Shown: positions 1 to 6,192 of the stretch, in pieces
How the letters are laid out: each line of letters starts with the position of its first letter
Numbering within the stretch: position 1 is the stretch's first letter
NCBI GenBank assembly: GCA_964443145.1
Contig: CAYUBS010000023.1
Coordinates: 1 to 26,910, forward strand
DNA: 26,910 bases
Origin: JAHEFT01 sp964443145
GTDB lineage: Bacteria > Pseudomonadota > Gammaproteobacteria > Xanthomonadales > SZUA-36
Direction: 5' to 3'
Notes under the pieces: generated by a model
Databases searched by the model: none
Told to the model about the DNA's origin: nothing
The model's input: only the letters and a program-made list of their open reading frames with translations
Made by a program: the position numbers and the translations under genes

Positions 1-2
1 TG

Positions 3-395
3 GCCGAGGGTGTTCATGACGAAAAGGCAGACTCCATCATCACGCTCACAACCAGGGCAGTCGAAAACTGCCTTTCCTCGGAACGCGGCAGCTGGATTCT
101 GGCCTCCCGCCAGGATGCCCAGTGCGAACTGGCCGTGACCGCTGTGCTCGACGGCCAGCCCAGGAACCTGGTACTGGACCGCACCTTTGTGGAAGAAGGG
201 GTCCGCTGGATCATCGACTACAAGACGTCCACCCACGGCGGTGGTGACCTCGAAGGATTTCTGAAAAATGAGGCTGACCGCTACCGGGAGCAATTACTGC
301 GCTACCGCGATGCCCTGGCGATCAATGAAACCCGGCCGATACGTACGGCCCTGTATTTCCCCTTGCTCGACCGTTTCTGCGAAATTCGGGATTAA
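3..395 (+). CDS. C-terminal end of a RecB/AddA-like helicase-nuclease (partial, 5' end outside window)
   Basis: The reading frame is open from the window edge to a TAA at 393-395 and gives the last 130 residues of a larger protein. The fragment shows the hallmarks of the RecB-type PD-(D/E)XK nuclease domain. These are a conserved Asp in LVLDRTF, then the IIDYKTS strand (the D-x-K pair), then a Q-x3-Y motif in EQLLRYRDAL. In AddA and RecB proteins this domain lies at the C-terminus behind a UvrD-like helicase and digests DNA ends during double-strand-break repair. The helicase part is not visible here, so the family assignment rests on the nuclease motifs alone. It is convergent with the DksA-like gene, 9 bp apart, with no obvious terminator between them. 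Confidence 0.82.
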   Translation, partial: AEGVHDEKADSIITLTTRAVENCLSSERGSWILASRQDAQCELAVTAVLDGQPRNLVLDRTFVEEGVRWIIDYKTSTHGGGDLEGFLKNEADRYREQLLRYRDALAINETRPIRTALYFPLLDRFCEIRD

Positions 396-404
396 CCGGC
401 GCAA

Positions 405-794
405 TTAAAGTGTGTGATGCTCCAACCCTGCATGGTTGCGTTCGTATGAAGTCTGGCAGCGGGTGCAGCGTGATGCGGTCGGGGTGAGCTGTAAACGCTC
501 TAAGTCAATGCCAACGGTACAGTCGCTACAGATGCCATAGCTGCCTTCAGCCAGGTGAATCAGTGCAGCATCAATCGCACGGATTTCCGTGATATGCATA
601 TCCAGTATGGCTAAATTCAGGTCGACCAGCAGATCTGCAACGGATTCCTCCTCCAGGTCGTGTACCTGGCCAGCCAGGTCGATGAAGTGTTCATTATCGG
701 ATTTGAGCAGCTCGAGACGAATCTCTTCCCGCAGATTGTAGTAACGCTCTTTGAGCTGTTGTTTGAATTGAAGACGTTGTGTCTCGGTCAGCAT
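405..794 (-). CDS. DksA/TraR-family zinc-finger protein
   Basis: 129 residues, a long helical hairpin followed by a C4 zinc finger (C89, C92, C110, C113). DksA-type proteins enter the RNA polymerase secondary channel and tune transcription, classically with ppGpp. I chose the ATG at 794 because AAGGTGG lies just upstream. A longer frame from a TTG at 830 lacks this support. The family is clear but it is probably a paralogue rather than dksA itself. Housekeeping DksA carries two tip aspartates (DxxDxA). Here the matching stretch, FIDLAGQV at residues 37-44, keeps the first Asp (D39) and has Gly42 in place of the second. It may therefore bind polymerase with altered activity. The gene is divergent from the cold-shock gene across a roughly 300-bp AT-rich spacer. 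Confidence 0.88.
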   Translation of the reverse strand: MLTETQRLQFKQQLKERYYNLREEIRLELLKSDNEHFIDLAGQVHDLEEESVADLLVDLNLAILDMHITEIRAIDAALIHLAEGSYGICSDCTVGIDLERLQLTPTASRCTRCQTSYERNHAGLEHHTL

Positions 795-1101
795 CACGGC
801 ACCACCTTGTTGTCGTTTACGACTAAACAATAATCATAACTGCCGGCCCACCGCATGATTTGCCTCATGAACTCCTGAAATGAATCATAAGTAATGCTTG
901 TATATCTATCATTTACAGAGTACTGTGCGCCCACCAGACACGTGGAAGTGTGATTATTTAATATTTTTGCGCCCCGATCTGGTGTTACAGATTAGTTACA
1001 AACCTTCAAGGTCTTCTCAGAAGTAAATCGATTGCCACGGTATTTTGATGTTTTGAGATGTGATTGATCAATTATTAATCTTATTTCAAAGGTATATCAA
1101 A
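795..1101. promoter_or_regulatory. AT-rich divergent intergenic region; long leader of the cold-shock gene
   Basis: About 307 bp without a gene between the divergent dksA-like and cold-shock genes. It is visibly richer in A and T than the flanking coding DNA. A possible plus-strand promoter is TTGTAT at 898-903, 17 nt, then TACTGT at 921-926. That would give a leader of about 170 nt for the cold-shock mRNA, in line with the long structured leaders of cspA-type genes. A perfect 10-bp palindrome, ATTGATCAAT, sits at 1063-1072 shortly before the start. AAAGGT at about 1088-1093 is the likely ribosome-binding site. The promoter call is by eye and weak. The long untranslated leader is a plain consequence of the gene spacing. 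Confidence 0.4.
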
Positions 1102-1305
1102 ATGACGACAGGTACAGTTAAGTGGTTCAATGAATCAAAAGGTTTCGGTTTTATTTCTCCTGAAGATGGCAGCAAAGACGTGTTCGTTCACTTCTCTGCA
1201 ATCCAGTCTGAAGGTTTTAAAGTCCTCGCTGAAGGACAGTCAGTAACGTTCAACGTCGAAGACGGTCCTAAAGGCCCGCAGGCTACGAACGTCGTTGCTA
1301 ACTAA
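1102..1305 (+). CDS. CspA-family cold-shock protein
   Basis: 67 residues, the standard length of a single-domain cold-shock protein. RNP1 is seen as KGFGFI at residues 13-18 and RNP2 as VFVHF at 27-31, the aromatic surface that binds single-stranded RNA and DNA. These proteins melt RNA secondary structure and act as antiterminators, mostly in the cytoplasm during cold or other stress. The ATG at 1102 is chosen because MTTGTVKWF is the canonical N-terminus and AAAGGT lies upstream. The frame runs further upstream to a GTG at 1060 but that extension is not family-like. The gene is monocistronic, followed within 30 bp by a strong intrinsic terminator. Its leader is long and AT-rich, as expected for post-transcriptional cold control. 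Which csp paralogue it is cannot be decided. Confidence 0.96.
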   Translation: MTTGTVKWFNESKGFGFISPEDGSKDVFVHFSAIQSEGFKVLAEGQSVTFNVEDGPKGPQATNVVAN

Positions 1306-1330
1306 TTAGCGACTGACAACGAAATTAAGA

Positions 1331-1357
1331 ACCCCGCTTTCGAGCGGGGTTTTTTTT
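1331..1357 (+). terminator. Rho-independent terminator after the cold-shock gene, possibly bidirectional
   Basis: An 8-bp stem (ACCCCGCT at 1331-1338 with AGCGGGGT at 1343-1350) closes a TTCG loop and runs into eight T residues. On the minus strand the same hairpin is followed by TCTTAATTT, so it could also serve the ybiI gene ending nearby, less efficiently. Confidence 0.93.
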
Positions 1358-1367
1358 GCCTTACGTT

Positions 1368-1634
1368 TTACCTGAGCTGGCTGTCTTTGCTGCCGCGACG
1401 GTTATAACCGGAAACAGCGGCCTGCTGCTTATCCTCTGCCTCCTGGCAAGCCACACAAAGACGCACACCCGGAACGGCCTGACGCCGTGCTTCGGGAATC
1501 GGTGCTAAACACTCCTCGCACTCCTCCAGGCTTTCACCGCGCGGTAACTGGTTACGCGCACGCTCCACGGCATCTTCGATGGTGGCATCAATTTGATCCT
1601 GAACCGCACCGTCTTTAGCAAAACCACCCGCCAT
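1368..1634 (-). CDS. ybiI: YbiI-like DksA/TraR C4-type zinc-finger protein
   Basis: 88 residues, the same length as E. coli YbiI as I remember it. Shared signatures are the N-terminal helix with TIEDAVERAR, the PRGESLEECEEC segment, APIPEARR, PGVRLC and the C-terminal GYNRRGSKDSQLR. The zinc ligands are C39, C42, C60 and C63. YbiI belongs to the DksA/TraR superfamily but lacks the long coiled-coil needed to reach the polymerase active site, and its role is not established. The ATG at 1634 gives the expected N-terminus. It is convergent with the cold-shock gene and ends close to the shared terminator. It follows the DUF4124 gene on the same strand with only 10 bp between, so the two are probably co-transcribed. 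Confidence 0.93.
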   Translation of the reverse strand: MAGGFAKDGAVQDQIDATIEDAVERARNQLPRGESLEECEECLAPIPEARRQAVPGVRLCVACQEAEDKQQAAVSGYNRRGSKDSQLR

Positions 1635-1644
1635 GCCAACTCCG

Positions 1645-2112
1645 CTAACGAATCAACCCGGGCGGGCTGAAGGGCACACTGTAGGGCACCGCGATGGGTG
1701 GCTGCGGCCTGATCGGGGGGCCCGGATTAATCGGCGGCCTGGGATAGATTCCCGAGTTCCAGAAAGGATAAGAGTACGGTTGAGACTGCTGATAAATCAC
1801 AACCGGCTGCTGTGCGGCAACTTTTGCCCGCCGCTCGCGGTCCGCTTCACGCTTCTCTTCGCGCTCCTGGCGAATTGAAGCCATCCGCTTTTGTTGCACC
1901 TCAACGTTATACAGATCCTCTTCAGGATCGGCGTTCGCCGGGGACGTGTCCTCCAGCCTCATCCGGTTTACCCCGCTGGTATCAGCCGGTGGCGGATTCT
2001 GGCTATAGTGCGGCACGCCGTCTTTATCCACCCAGTGATAAATCTCGGTGGCCCATACGGCCGGAGCAGCCAAAAGAAGCAAAATCGGCATAAGGATCTG
2101 TGTCGTCTTCAT
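1645..2112 (-). CDS. DUF4124-domain exported protein
   Basis: 155 residues from the ATG at 2112. Residues 1-21 form a signal peptide (MKTTQ, hydrophobic core, then AVWA just before TEIYHWVD). The mature N-terminus has the DUF4124 signature: a short strand pair with YHWVDKDG and PHYSQNPP. It is followed by a charged helical stretch of Arg, Glu and Lys at about residues 75-98 and a proline-rich tail ending in PPGLIR. DUF4124 proteins are common in gammaproteobacterial periplasms and have no known function. A longer frame begins with a TTG at 2139, but the signal peptide favours 2112. The ybiI gene follows 10 bp downstream. Its promoter must lie in the short spacer next to the assembly gap, so upstream sequence is uncertain. 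Confidence 0.85.
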   Translation of the reverse strand: MKTTQILMPILLLLAAPAVWATEIYHWVDKDGVPHYSQNPPPADTSGVNRMRLEDTSPANADPEEDLYNVEVQQKRMASIRQEREEKREADRERRAKVAAQQPVVIYQQSQPYSYPFWNSGIYPRPPINPGPPIRPQPPIAVPYSVPFSPPGLIR

Positions 2113-2180
2113 ATTCTTAGTATAAGACGCTTTCGCCAATGATCCACACTCCCCTCAATTTCAACAGCTCAGCTACCAAA

Positions 2181-2235
2181 GCTGAAACAGGCCGAGTAAG
2201 AGCTACTTCTTCTTCCTTGCGCCACCTTTACCCTT
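2181..2235. repeat. Left copy of the 55-bp duplicate flanking the scaffold gap
   Basis: These 55 bases are identical to 2336-2390 and abut the N run. The copy contains the last codons and stop of the helicase gene in duplicate. It is best read as two contig ends that overlap by one k-mer length and were not merged, not as a biological repeat. Confidence 0.9.
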
Positions 2236-2335
2236 NNNNNNNNNNNNNNNNNNNNNNNNNNNNNNNNNNNNNNNNNNNNNNNNNNNNNNNNNNNNNNNNN
2301 NNNNNNNNNNNNNNNNNNNNNNNNNNNNNNNNNNN
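2236..2335. other. Scaffold gap of 100 N
   Basis: Exactly 100 N residues, a conventional placeholder for a gap of unknown size. Because the flanking 55 bp are identical on both sides, the true sequence is probably continuous with no missing bases. Confidence 0.97.
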
Positions 2336-2390
2336 GCTGAAACAGGCCGAGTAAGAGCTACTTCTTCTTCCTTGCGCCACCTTTACCCTT
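2336..2390. repeat. Right copy of the 55-bp duplicate flanking the scaffold gap
   Basis: Identical to 2181-2235. This copy is in frame with, and belongs to, the 3' end of the helicase gene (lysine-rich tail and TAG stop). Confidence 0.9.
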
Positions 2391-4100
2391 CCCGGCATGG
2401 GGCTTCGCTCCTTTGCCCTTGAAGGGCTGTTTGCCGCCATCTCCTGCCCGCGACAGGTTGAGCCTCTGTCCGCAGATCTTCATCTTCTTCAGGTCCTGGT
2501 ATACGTCATCCGGCATATCTTTAGGCAAATCAACAAAGGTGAAGTTGGGGTGAATATCGATATGGCCAATGAATTTCCCTTCCAGGCCAGCCTCGTTGGC
2601 GATCGCACCGACGATATTGCCCGGTTTGACGTGATGCTGGTGCCCCACTTCAAGCCGGAACCGTTCCATGCCCTTGTCAGGTTGGGTCGACGCCCTATGC
2701 TTGCGCGGGCCACCCTGCTTTTCCTGGTGTCGAGAATGAGGTCTGTCATCGTGCTGCGGGCGGCCCGGCTTATCCGGTTCCAGCAGCAGCGGCTGATCAC
2801 CGATGGTCATCTTGGCCAGGGCTGCGGCAATATCCATGGCCGGAATATCATGCTCCAGCCGGTACTGCTCGAGCAGGCCTTGCATGAACAGCAAGTCACC
2901 CTGTCCCAGCGTGTCGGTGATGCTTTGTTTGAAATTGGCGATGCGCTTGTTGTTCACCATTTCGGTGGTGGGCAATTTCAGTGGCTCGATTTTCTGCCGG
3001 GTCGCATTTTCAATGGCCGCCAGCATGCGGCGTTCGCGAGGTGCAACAAACAAAATTGCATCGCCTTTGCGGCCGGCACGGCCGGTACGACCAATACGGT
3101 GGATGTACGCCTCTGTGTCGTATGGAATATCATAATTGATGACATGGCTGATGCGGTCGACATCAAGGCCGCGGGCGGCCACATCGGTAGCTACCAGTAT
3201 ATCCAGCGTGCCTTTCTTCAGCCGGTCAATCATTCGCTCCCGGTCTTTTTGTGCCATGTCACCATTCAGAGCCGCTGCCGAATAGCCTCGGGCTTCGAGG
3301 CGCTCAGCCAGCATGGCCGTTGACGTCTTGGTGCGGACGAACATCAGCAGGGCATCGAACGGCTCCACTTCCAGGATCCGGGTCAATGCATCCAGCTTGT
3401 GCATGCGATCCACCGGCCAGTAACGCTGACGAATGGTAGACGCAGTAGCGGTCTTGGACTTGATCGAAATCTCCTGCGGGTCGCGCAGGTGGCGCCGTGC
3501 GATGCGCTCAATTTCCTTTGGCATGGTGGCGGAGAACAACGCCATCTGACGATCTTTGGGCGTCTGCTCCAGGATCCATTCGACGTCGTCGATGAACCCC
3601 ATACGCAGCATCTCGTCTGCTTCATCCAGCACCAGGGCCTGCAACTGACCCAGCTGCAGCGTGCCCTTGCGCATATGATCCATCACCCGACCTGGCGTAC
3701 CCACCACAACATGCACACCGCGTTTCAGTTGCCGGATCTGCCCCGAATAATCCTGGCCGCCATAGATCGGCAACACGTGAAACCCCTTGATGCCTCTGGC
3801 ATAACTTTGAAAGGCTTCGGCCACCTGGATGGCCAGTTCACGTGTTGGCGCCAACACCATGACCTGCACCTGTTGCAGCCGCACATTCACGCGTGACAAC
3901 AACGGCAACGCAAAAGCAGCCGTTTTACCTGTGCCGGTCGGAGCATGGCCCAGCAAATCCAGGCCATCGCGCAGGTATGGAATAGCCTGTGCCTGGATCG
4001 GCGTGGGAATTTCATAACCCACTTCATCAAGTGTAGTGAGCACATGTGCAGGCAGGTTCAGGTCGCGAAAGGTTACTTCGGTCGGCTTGGTATCAGACAT
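2358..4100 (-). CDS. deaD: DEAD-box ATP-dependent RNA helicase, DeaD/CsdA type
   Basis: 580 residues with the full DEAD-box set: Q-motif region IPTPIQAQAI (31-40), Walker A APTGTGKT (53-60), PTRELA (85-90), TPGR (135-138), DEAD (159-162), SAT (190-192), DVAARGLD (306-313) and HRIGRTGR (334-341). Behind the two RecA-like lobes lies a DbpA-type RNA-binding domain at about 480-553 and a Lys/Gly-rich tail ending in KKK. That order matches DeaD/CsdA, which unwinds RNA in ribosome assembly and mRNA turnover and is cold-induced in E. coli. It is somewhat shorter than E. coli DeaD, so another DEAD-box subgroup is possible. The ATG at 4100 has AGGA upstream. The stop lies inside the right-hand copy of the gap duplicate, so the gene is complete despite the N run. 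It is divergent from yaiI. Confidence 0.94.
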   Translation of the reverse strand: MSDTKPTEVTFRDLNLPAHVLTTLDEVGYEIPTPIQAQAIPYLRDGLDLLGHAPTGTGKTAAFALPLLSRVNVRLQQVQVMVLAPTRELAIQVAEAFQSYARGIKGFHVLPIYGGQDYSGQIRQLKRGVHVVVGTPGRVMDHMRKGTLQLGQLQALVLDEADEMLRMGFIDDVEWILEQTPKDRQMALFSATMPKEIERIARRHLRDPQEISIKSKTATASTIRQRYWPVDRMHKLDALTRILEVEPFDALLMFVRTKTSTAMLAERLEARGYSAAALNGDMAQKDRERMIDRLKKGTLDILVATDVAARGLDVDRISHVINYDIPYDTEAYIHRIGRTGRAGRKGDAILFVAPRERRMLAAIENATRQKIEPLKLPTTEMVNNKRIANFKQSITDTLGQGDLLFMQGLLEQYRLEHDIPAMDIAAALAKMTIGDQPLLLEPDKPGRPQHDDRPHSRHQEKQGGPRKHRASTQPDKGMERFRLEVGHQHHVKPGNIVGAIANEAGLEGKFIGHIDIHPNFTFVDLPKDMPDDVYQDLKKMKICGQRLNLSRAGDGGKQPFKGKGAKPHAGKGKGGARKKK

Positions 4101-4147
4101 TGGAATTCCTGGTGAGACTCAAGGCCCGGCAGAATACTGAGTCGAAA

Positions 4148-4168
4148 GCGCCGGTGGCGCAGTATAAT
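4148..4168. promoter_or_regulatory. Candidate overlapping divergent -10 elements of deaD and yaiI with an inverted repeat
   Basis: AGTATAAT at 4161-4168 contains TATAAT in the plus direction (4163-4168, 55 bp before yaiI). Read on the minus strand, the first six bases give TATACT, facing deaD. Next to it is a perfect inverted repeat, GCGCC-GGT-GGCGC at 4148-4160, which would sit in the spacer of the plus promoter. The -35 boxes are poor in both directions. Inference only. Confidence 0.35.
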
Positions 4169-4223
4169 GCCTGCCAAACAGAAACCATAGCACTTACGGG
4201 TCACGAGTGGATAAGATGATGTC

Positions 4224-4673
4224 ATGAGCGCCATGCAAATATGGGTAGATGCCGATGCCTGCCCCAAAGTCATCAAGGAAATCCTGTTCCGGGCCGCGGA
4301 TCGCGTGGCGGTTCAGGTCACGCTGGTCGCCAACCAGGCCATCCCGGTGCCCCGCTCACCCCATATCCGTTCTATCCAGGTAGGTTCCGGCTTTGATGTG
4401 GCGGACAACTACATCGTGCAACAGATTGATCAGGGTGACCTGGTGATCACCGCGGATATTCCACTGGCCTCCGAAGTGATCGACAAGGGCGGTCTGGCAC
4501 TGAACCCGCGAGGCGAGTTATACACGGTAGAAAACATCCGCCAGCGACTAAACATGCGGGACTTCATGGAAACGATGCGGGCCAGCGGAGTCGACACCGG
4601 CGGCCCACCGGTTTTCAGTCAGGCCGACCGGATGGCTTTTGCGAATCAGCTGGATCGCCTGTTAGCCAAATAG
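4224..4673 (+). CDS. yaiI: YaiI/YqxD-family protein (DUF188)
   Basis: 149 residues. The family signatures are clear: IWVDADACP near the N-terminus, GFDVADNYIV, DLVITADIPLA, ALNPRGELYT, RDFMETMRASG and TGGPPVFSQ. Length and order match E. coli YaiI. The acidic residues in VDADACP and ITADIP suggest a PIN/NYN-like metal-binding fold, but the cellular function of the family is not established. The start could be the ATG at 4224 or, three codons later, at 4233; neither has a strong Shine-Dalgarno sequence. It is divergent from deaD and convergent with the spermidine-synthase-like gene. Confidence 0.93.
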   Translation: MSAMQIWVDADACPKVIKEILFRAADRVAVQVTLVANQAIPVPRSPHIRSIQVGSGFDVADNYIVQQIDQGDLVITADIPLASEVIDKGGLALNPRGELYTVENIRQRLNMRDFMETMRASGVDTGGPPVFSQADRMAFANQLDRLLAK

Positions 4674-4685
4674 GGTCAGAGTAAT

Positions 4686-5366
4686 TTACCCGCCCACACT
4701 GGCCAACCAGATCATATGCCTTGCACCTTTATTGCCATGGGCATAAACCATCTTTTCTTCGACCATGAAGCCGCAGCGTCTGAGCCGATCGTGAAAGGCC
4801 TGATCCGGGCCGGCCGACCAATAGGCCAGAATTCCATCACGGGTCAAAGCTTCCTGCGCGGCCACGATACCGGGCGTTGAATAAAGCCAGTCATTTGAAC
4901 TCTTCGTCAAACCCTCCGGACCGTTGTCCACATCCAATGCAATGACGTCGAAATAGCAGCGCTTGGTGCGCAGTAGCTTAGCCACATCACCCACATGCAC
5001 ACGGGTTCGCGGGTCATTAACGGGAAAGCCACTGCGCTCTCCCAGCGGGCCCCGGTTCCAGTCCACCACTTCGGGAATCAGCTCAGCAACCGTGACCTCG
5101 GCCCCCGCGCCAACCTCCGCGAGCACTGCAGCCAGCGTGAAGCCCATGCCGAGCCCACCAATCAGCACCCGTGCTTTCTCTGCAATTTTCAGCTGCCGGC
5201 ACGGTAGGGCTCCAAGCGCATCCTCTGAGCCGTGTTTGCGGGTGCTCATCAACTCACCGCCGCCGGAGGAAATCTTGATGAAGAAATCGTCTTTGCCCTG
5301 GTACAGGCTCAATGACTGGCTGCTGCCGGGGATGGGCGCCTCACCGAGAAGGGTCCAATGCCTCAT
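4686..5366 (-). CDS. Spermidine-synthase-like (PABS-fold) protein
   Basis: 226 residues. A class I methyltransferase-type Rossmann core is visible: VLIGGLGMGFTLAAVL (glycine-rich nucleotide loop), VTVAELIPEVVDWNR (acidic residue after strand 2), RVHVGDVAKLL and FDVIALDVDNGP. This pattern is typical of SpeE-like proteins that bind S-adenosylmethionine or its decarboxylated form. The protein is shorter than true spermidine synthases and lacks a clear N-terminal beta-barrel domain, so polyamine synthesis should not be assumed. The ATG at 5366 is used. It is divergent from yajQ, with 78 bp between the starts, and convergent with yaiI. Confidence 0.75.
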   Translation of the reverse strand: MRHWTLLGEAPIPGSSQSLSLYQGKDDFFIKISSGGGELMSTRKHGSEDALGALPCRQLKIAEKARVLIGGLGMGFTLAAVLAEVGAGAEVTVAELIPEVVDWNRGPLGERSGFPVNDPRTRVHVGDVAKLLRTKRCYFDVIALDVDNGPEGLTKSSNDWLYSTPGIVAAQEALTRDGILAYWSAGPDQAFHDRLRRCGFMVEEKMVYAHGNKGARHMIWLASVGG

Positions 5367-5444
5367 ATTTAATCCGGTTTTGGGAAAGTCCTGTTATATT
5401 CTCTGACACAGCCTTTGTCCACAACCCTCTAACAGGATTGAACC

Positions 5445-5927
5445 ATGCCCTCTTTCGACGCCGTCTCCGAAGTGAACCAACACGAACTCACCAATGCGGT
5501 CGACCAGGCCAACCGCGAGGTCGCTACACGCTTTGACTTCAAGGGAACCGGTTCGAATTTCGAACTGAAGGAATCCCTGATCACCATGAACACCGAGTCG
5601 GAGTTCCAGCTGCAGCAAATGTACGACATGCTGTGCACCAAGCTGGTCAAACGAGGCGTCGATATCTCTTGCCTGGAAATGGGTGAACCTGTGATTCAGC
5701 TGAAGACAGCCGTCCAGGTCGTGACCGTGAAACAAGGAATAGACACTGCTGATGCCAAGAAAATGGTCAAGCTGATCAAGGATCGTAAAATCAAGGTCCA
5801 GACCGCGATCCAGGGCGAGCAGTTGCGGGTGACCGGCAAGAAACGGGATGACCTGCAAGCCGTCATGGCGTTGCTGAAAGGCGCCGGTTTCGGCCCCCCG
5901 CTTCAGTTCAAGAACTTCAGGGACTAG
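5445..5927 (+). CDS. yajQ: YajQ-family nucleotide-binding protein
   Basis: 160 residues, the usual length. The N-terminus MPSFDAVSEV, the RFDFKGT strand, the LVKRGVD segment, GIDTADAKKMVKLIKD, and the C-terminal GAGFGPPLQFKNFRD are all diagnostic of YajQ. The fold is two RRM-like domains. Some homologues bind cyclic di-GMP and act with a LysR-type regulator, as reported for Xanthomonas. The generality of that is not settled. An AGGA lies about 8 nt before the ATG. The S4-domain gene begins 6 bp after the stop, so the two are very likely one operon. Confidence 0.95.
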   Translation: MPSFDAVSEVNQHELTNAVDQANREVATRFDFKGTGSNFELKESLITMNTESEFQLQQMYDMLCTKLVKRGVDISCLEMGEPVIQLKTAVQVVTVKQGIDTADAKKMVKLIKDRKIKVQTAIQGEQLRVTGKKRDDLQAVMALLKGAGFGPPLQFKNFRD

Positions 5928-5933
5928 GTCGCC

Positions 5934-6146
5934 ATGCGAGACATCGAAATCCACCGTGAGCCGATCGACCTGTACAAGCTGTTGAAATTCGAAGGTCTGG
6001 TGTCCAGTGGCGGCGAAGGGAAAGCTGTTATTGATCAAGGGCTGGTGGTTGTTAACGGTGAAATCGAGACCCGCAAACGCAGGAAAATTAACTCCGGTGA
6101 CGTGGTGGAATATGCAGGGGAGCAATTTCGCATTCAGGTGAAGTAG
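5934..6146 (+). CDS. ybcJ: YbcJ-like small S4-domain RNA-binding protein
   Basis: 70 residues consisting almost entirely of one S4 domain. The marks are LYKLLKFEGLVSSGGEGK, the turn VIDQGLVVVNGEIETRKRRK and GDVVEYAG. Length and pattern match E. coli YbcJ, a structured RNA-binding protein of unknown target. The very basic TRKRRK segment fits RNA contact. The gene starts 6 nt after the yajQ stop and is presumably translated from the same mRNA. The next gene, the large amidohydrolase, begins 46 bp later and could also be part of the transcript. Confidence 0.9.
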   Translation: MRDIEIHREPIDLYKLLKFEGLVSSGGEGKAVIDQGLVVVNGEIETRKRRKINSGDVVEYAGEQFRIQVK

Positions 6147-6192
6147 GTTTTTCCGTTATCATCGACGCCTAGATTTATCAGGAATCCAGGCA

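Noticed and set aside
2139..2440. Frames running through the N gap on both strands
   Set aside because: They are open only because N codons carry no stops and contain no recognisable protein.
2397..3896. Long plus-strand frames opposite deaD
   Set aside because: They are antisense shadows of a well-supported helicase gene.
5394..6125. 243-codon minus-strand frame opposite yajQ and ybcJ
   Set aside because: Antisense to two recognisable genes and with no domain signature of its own.
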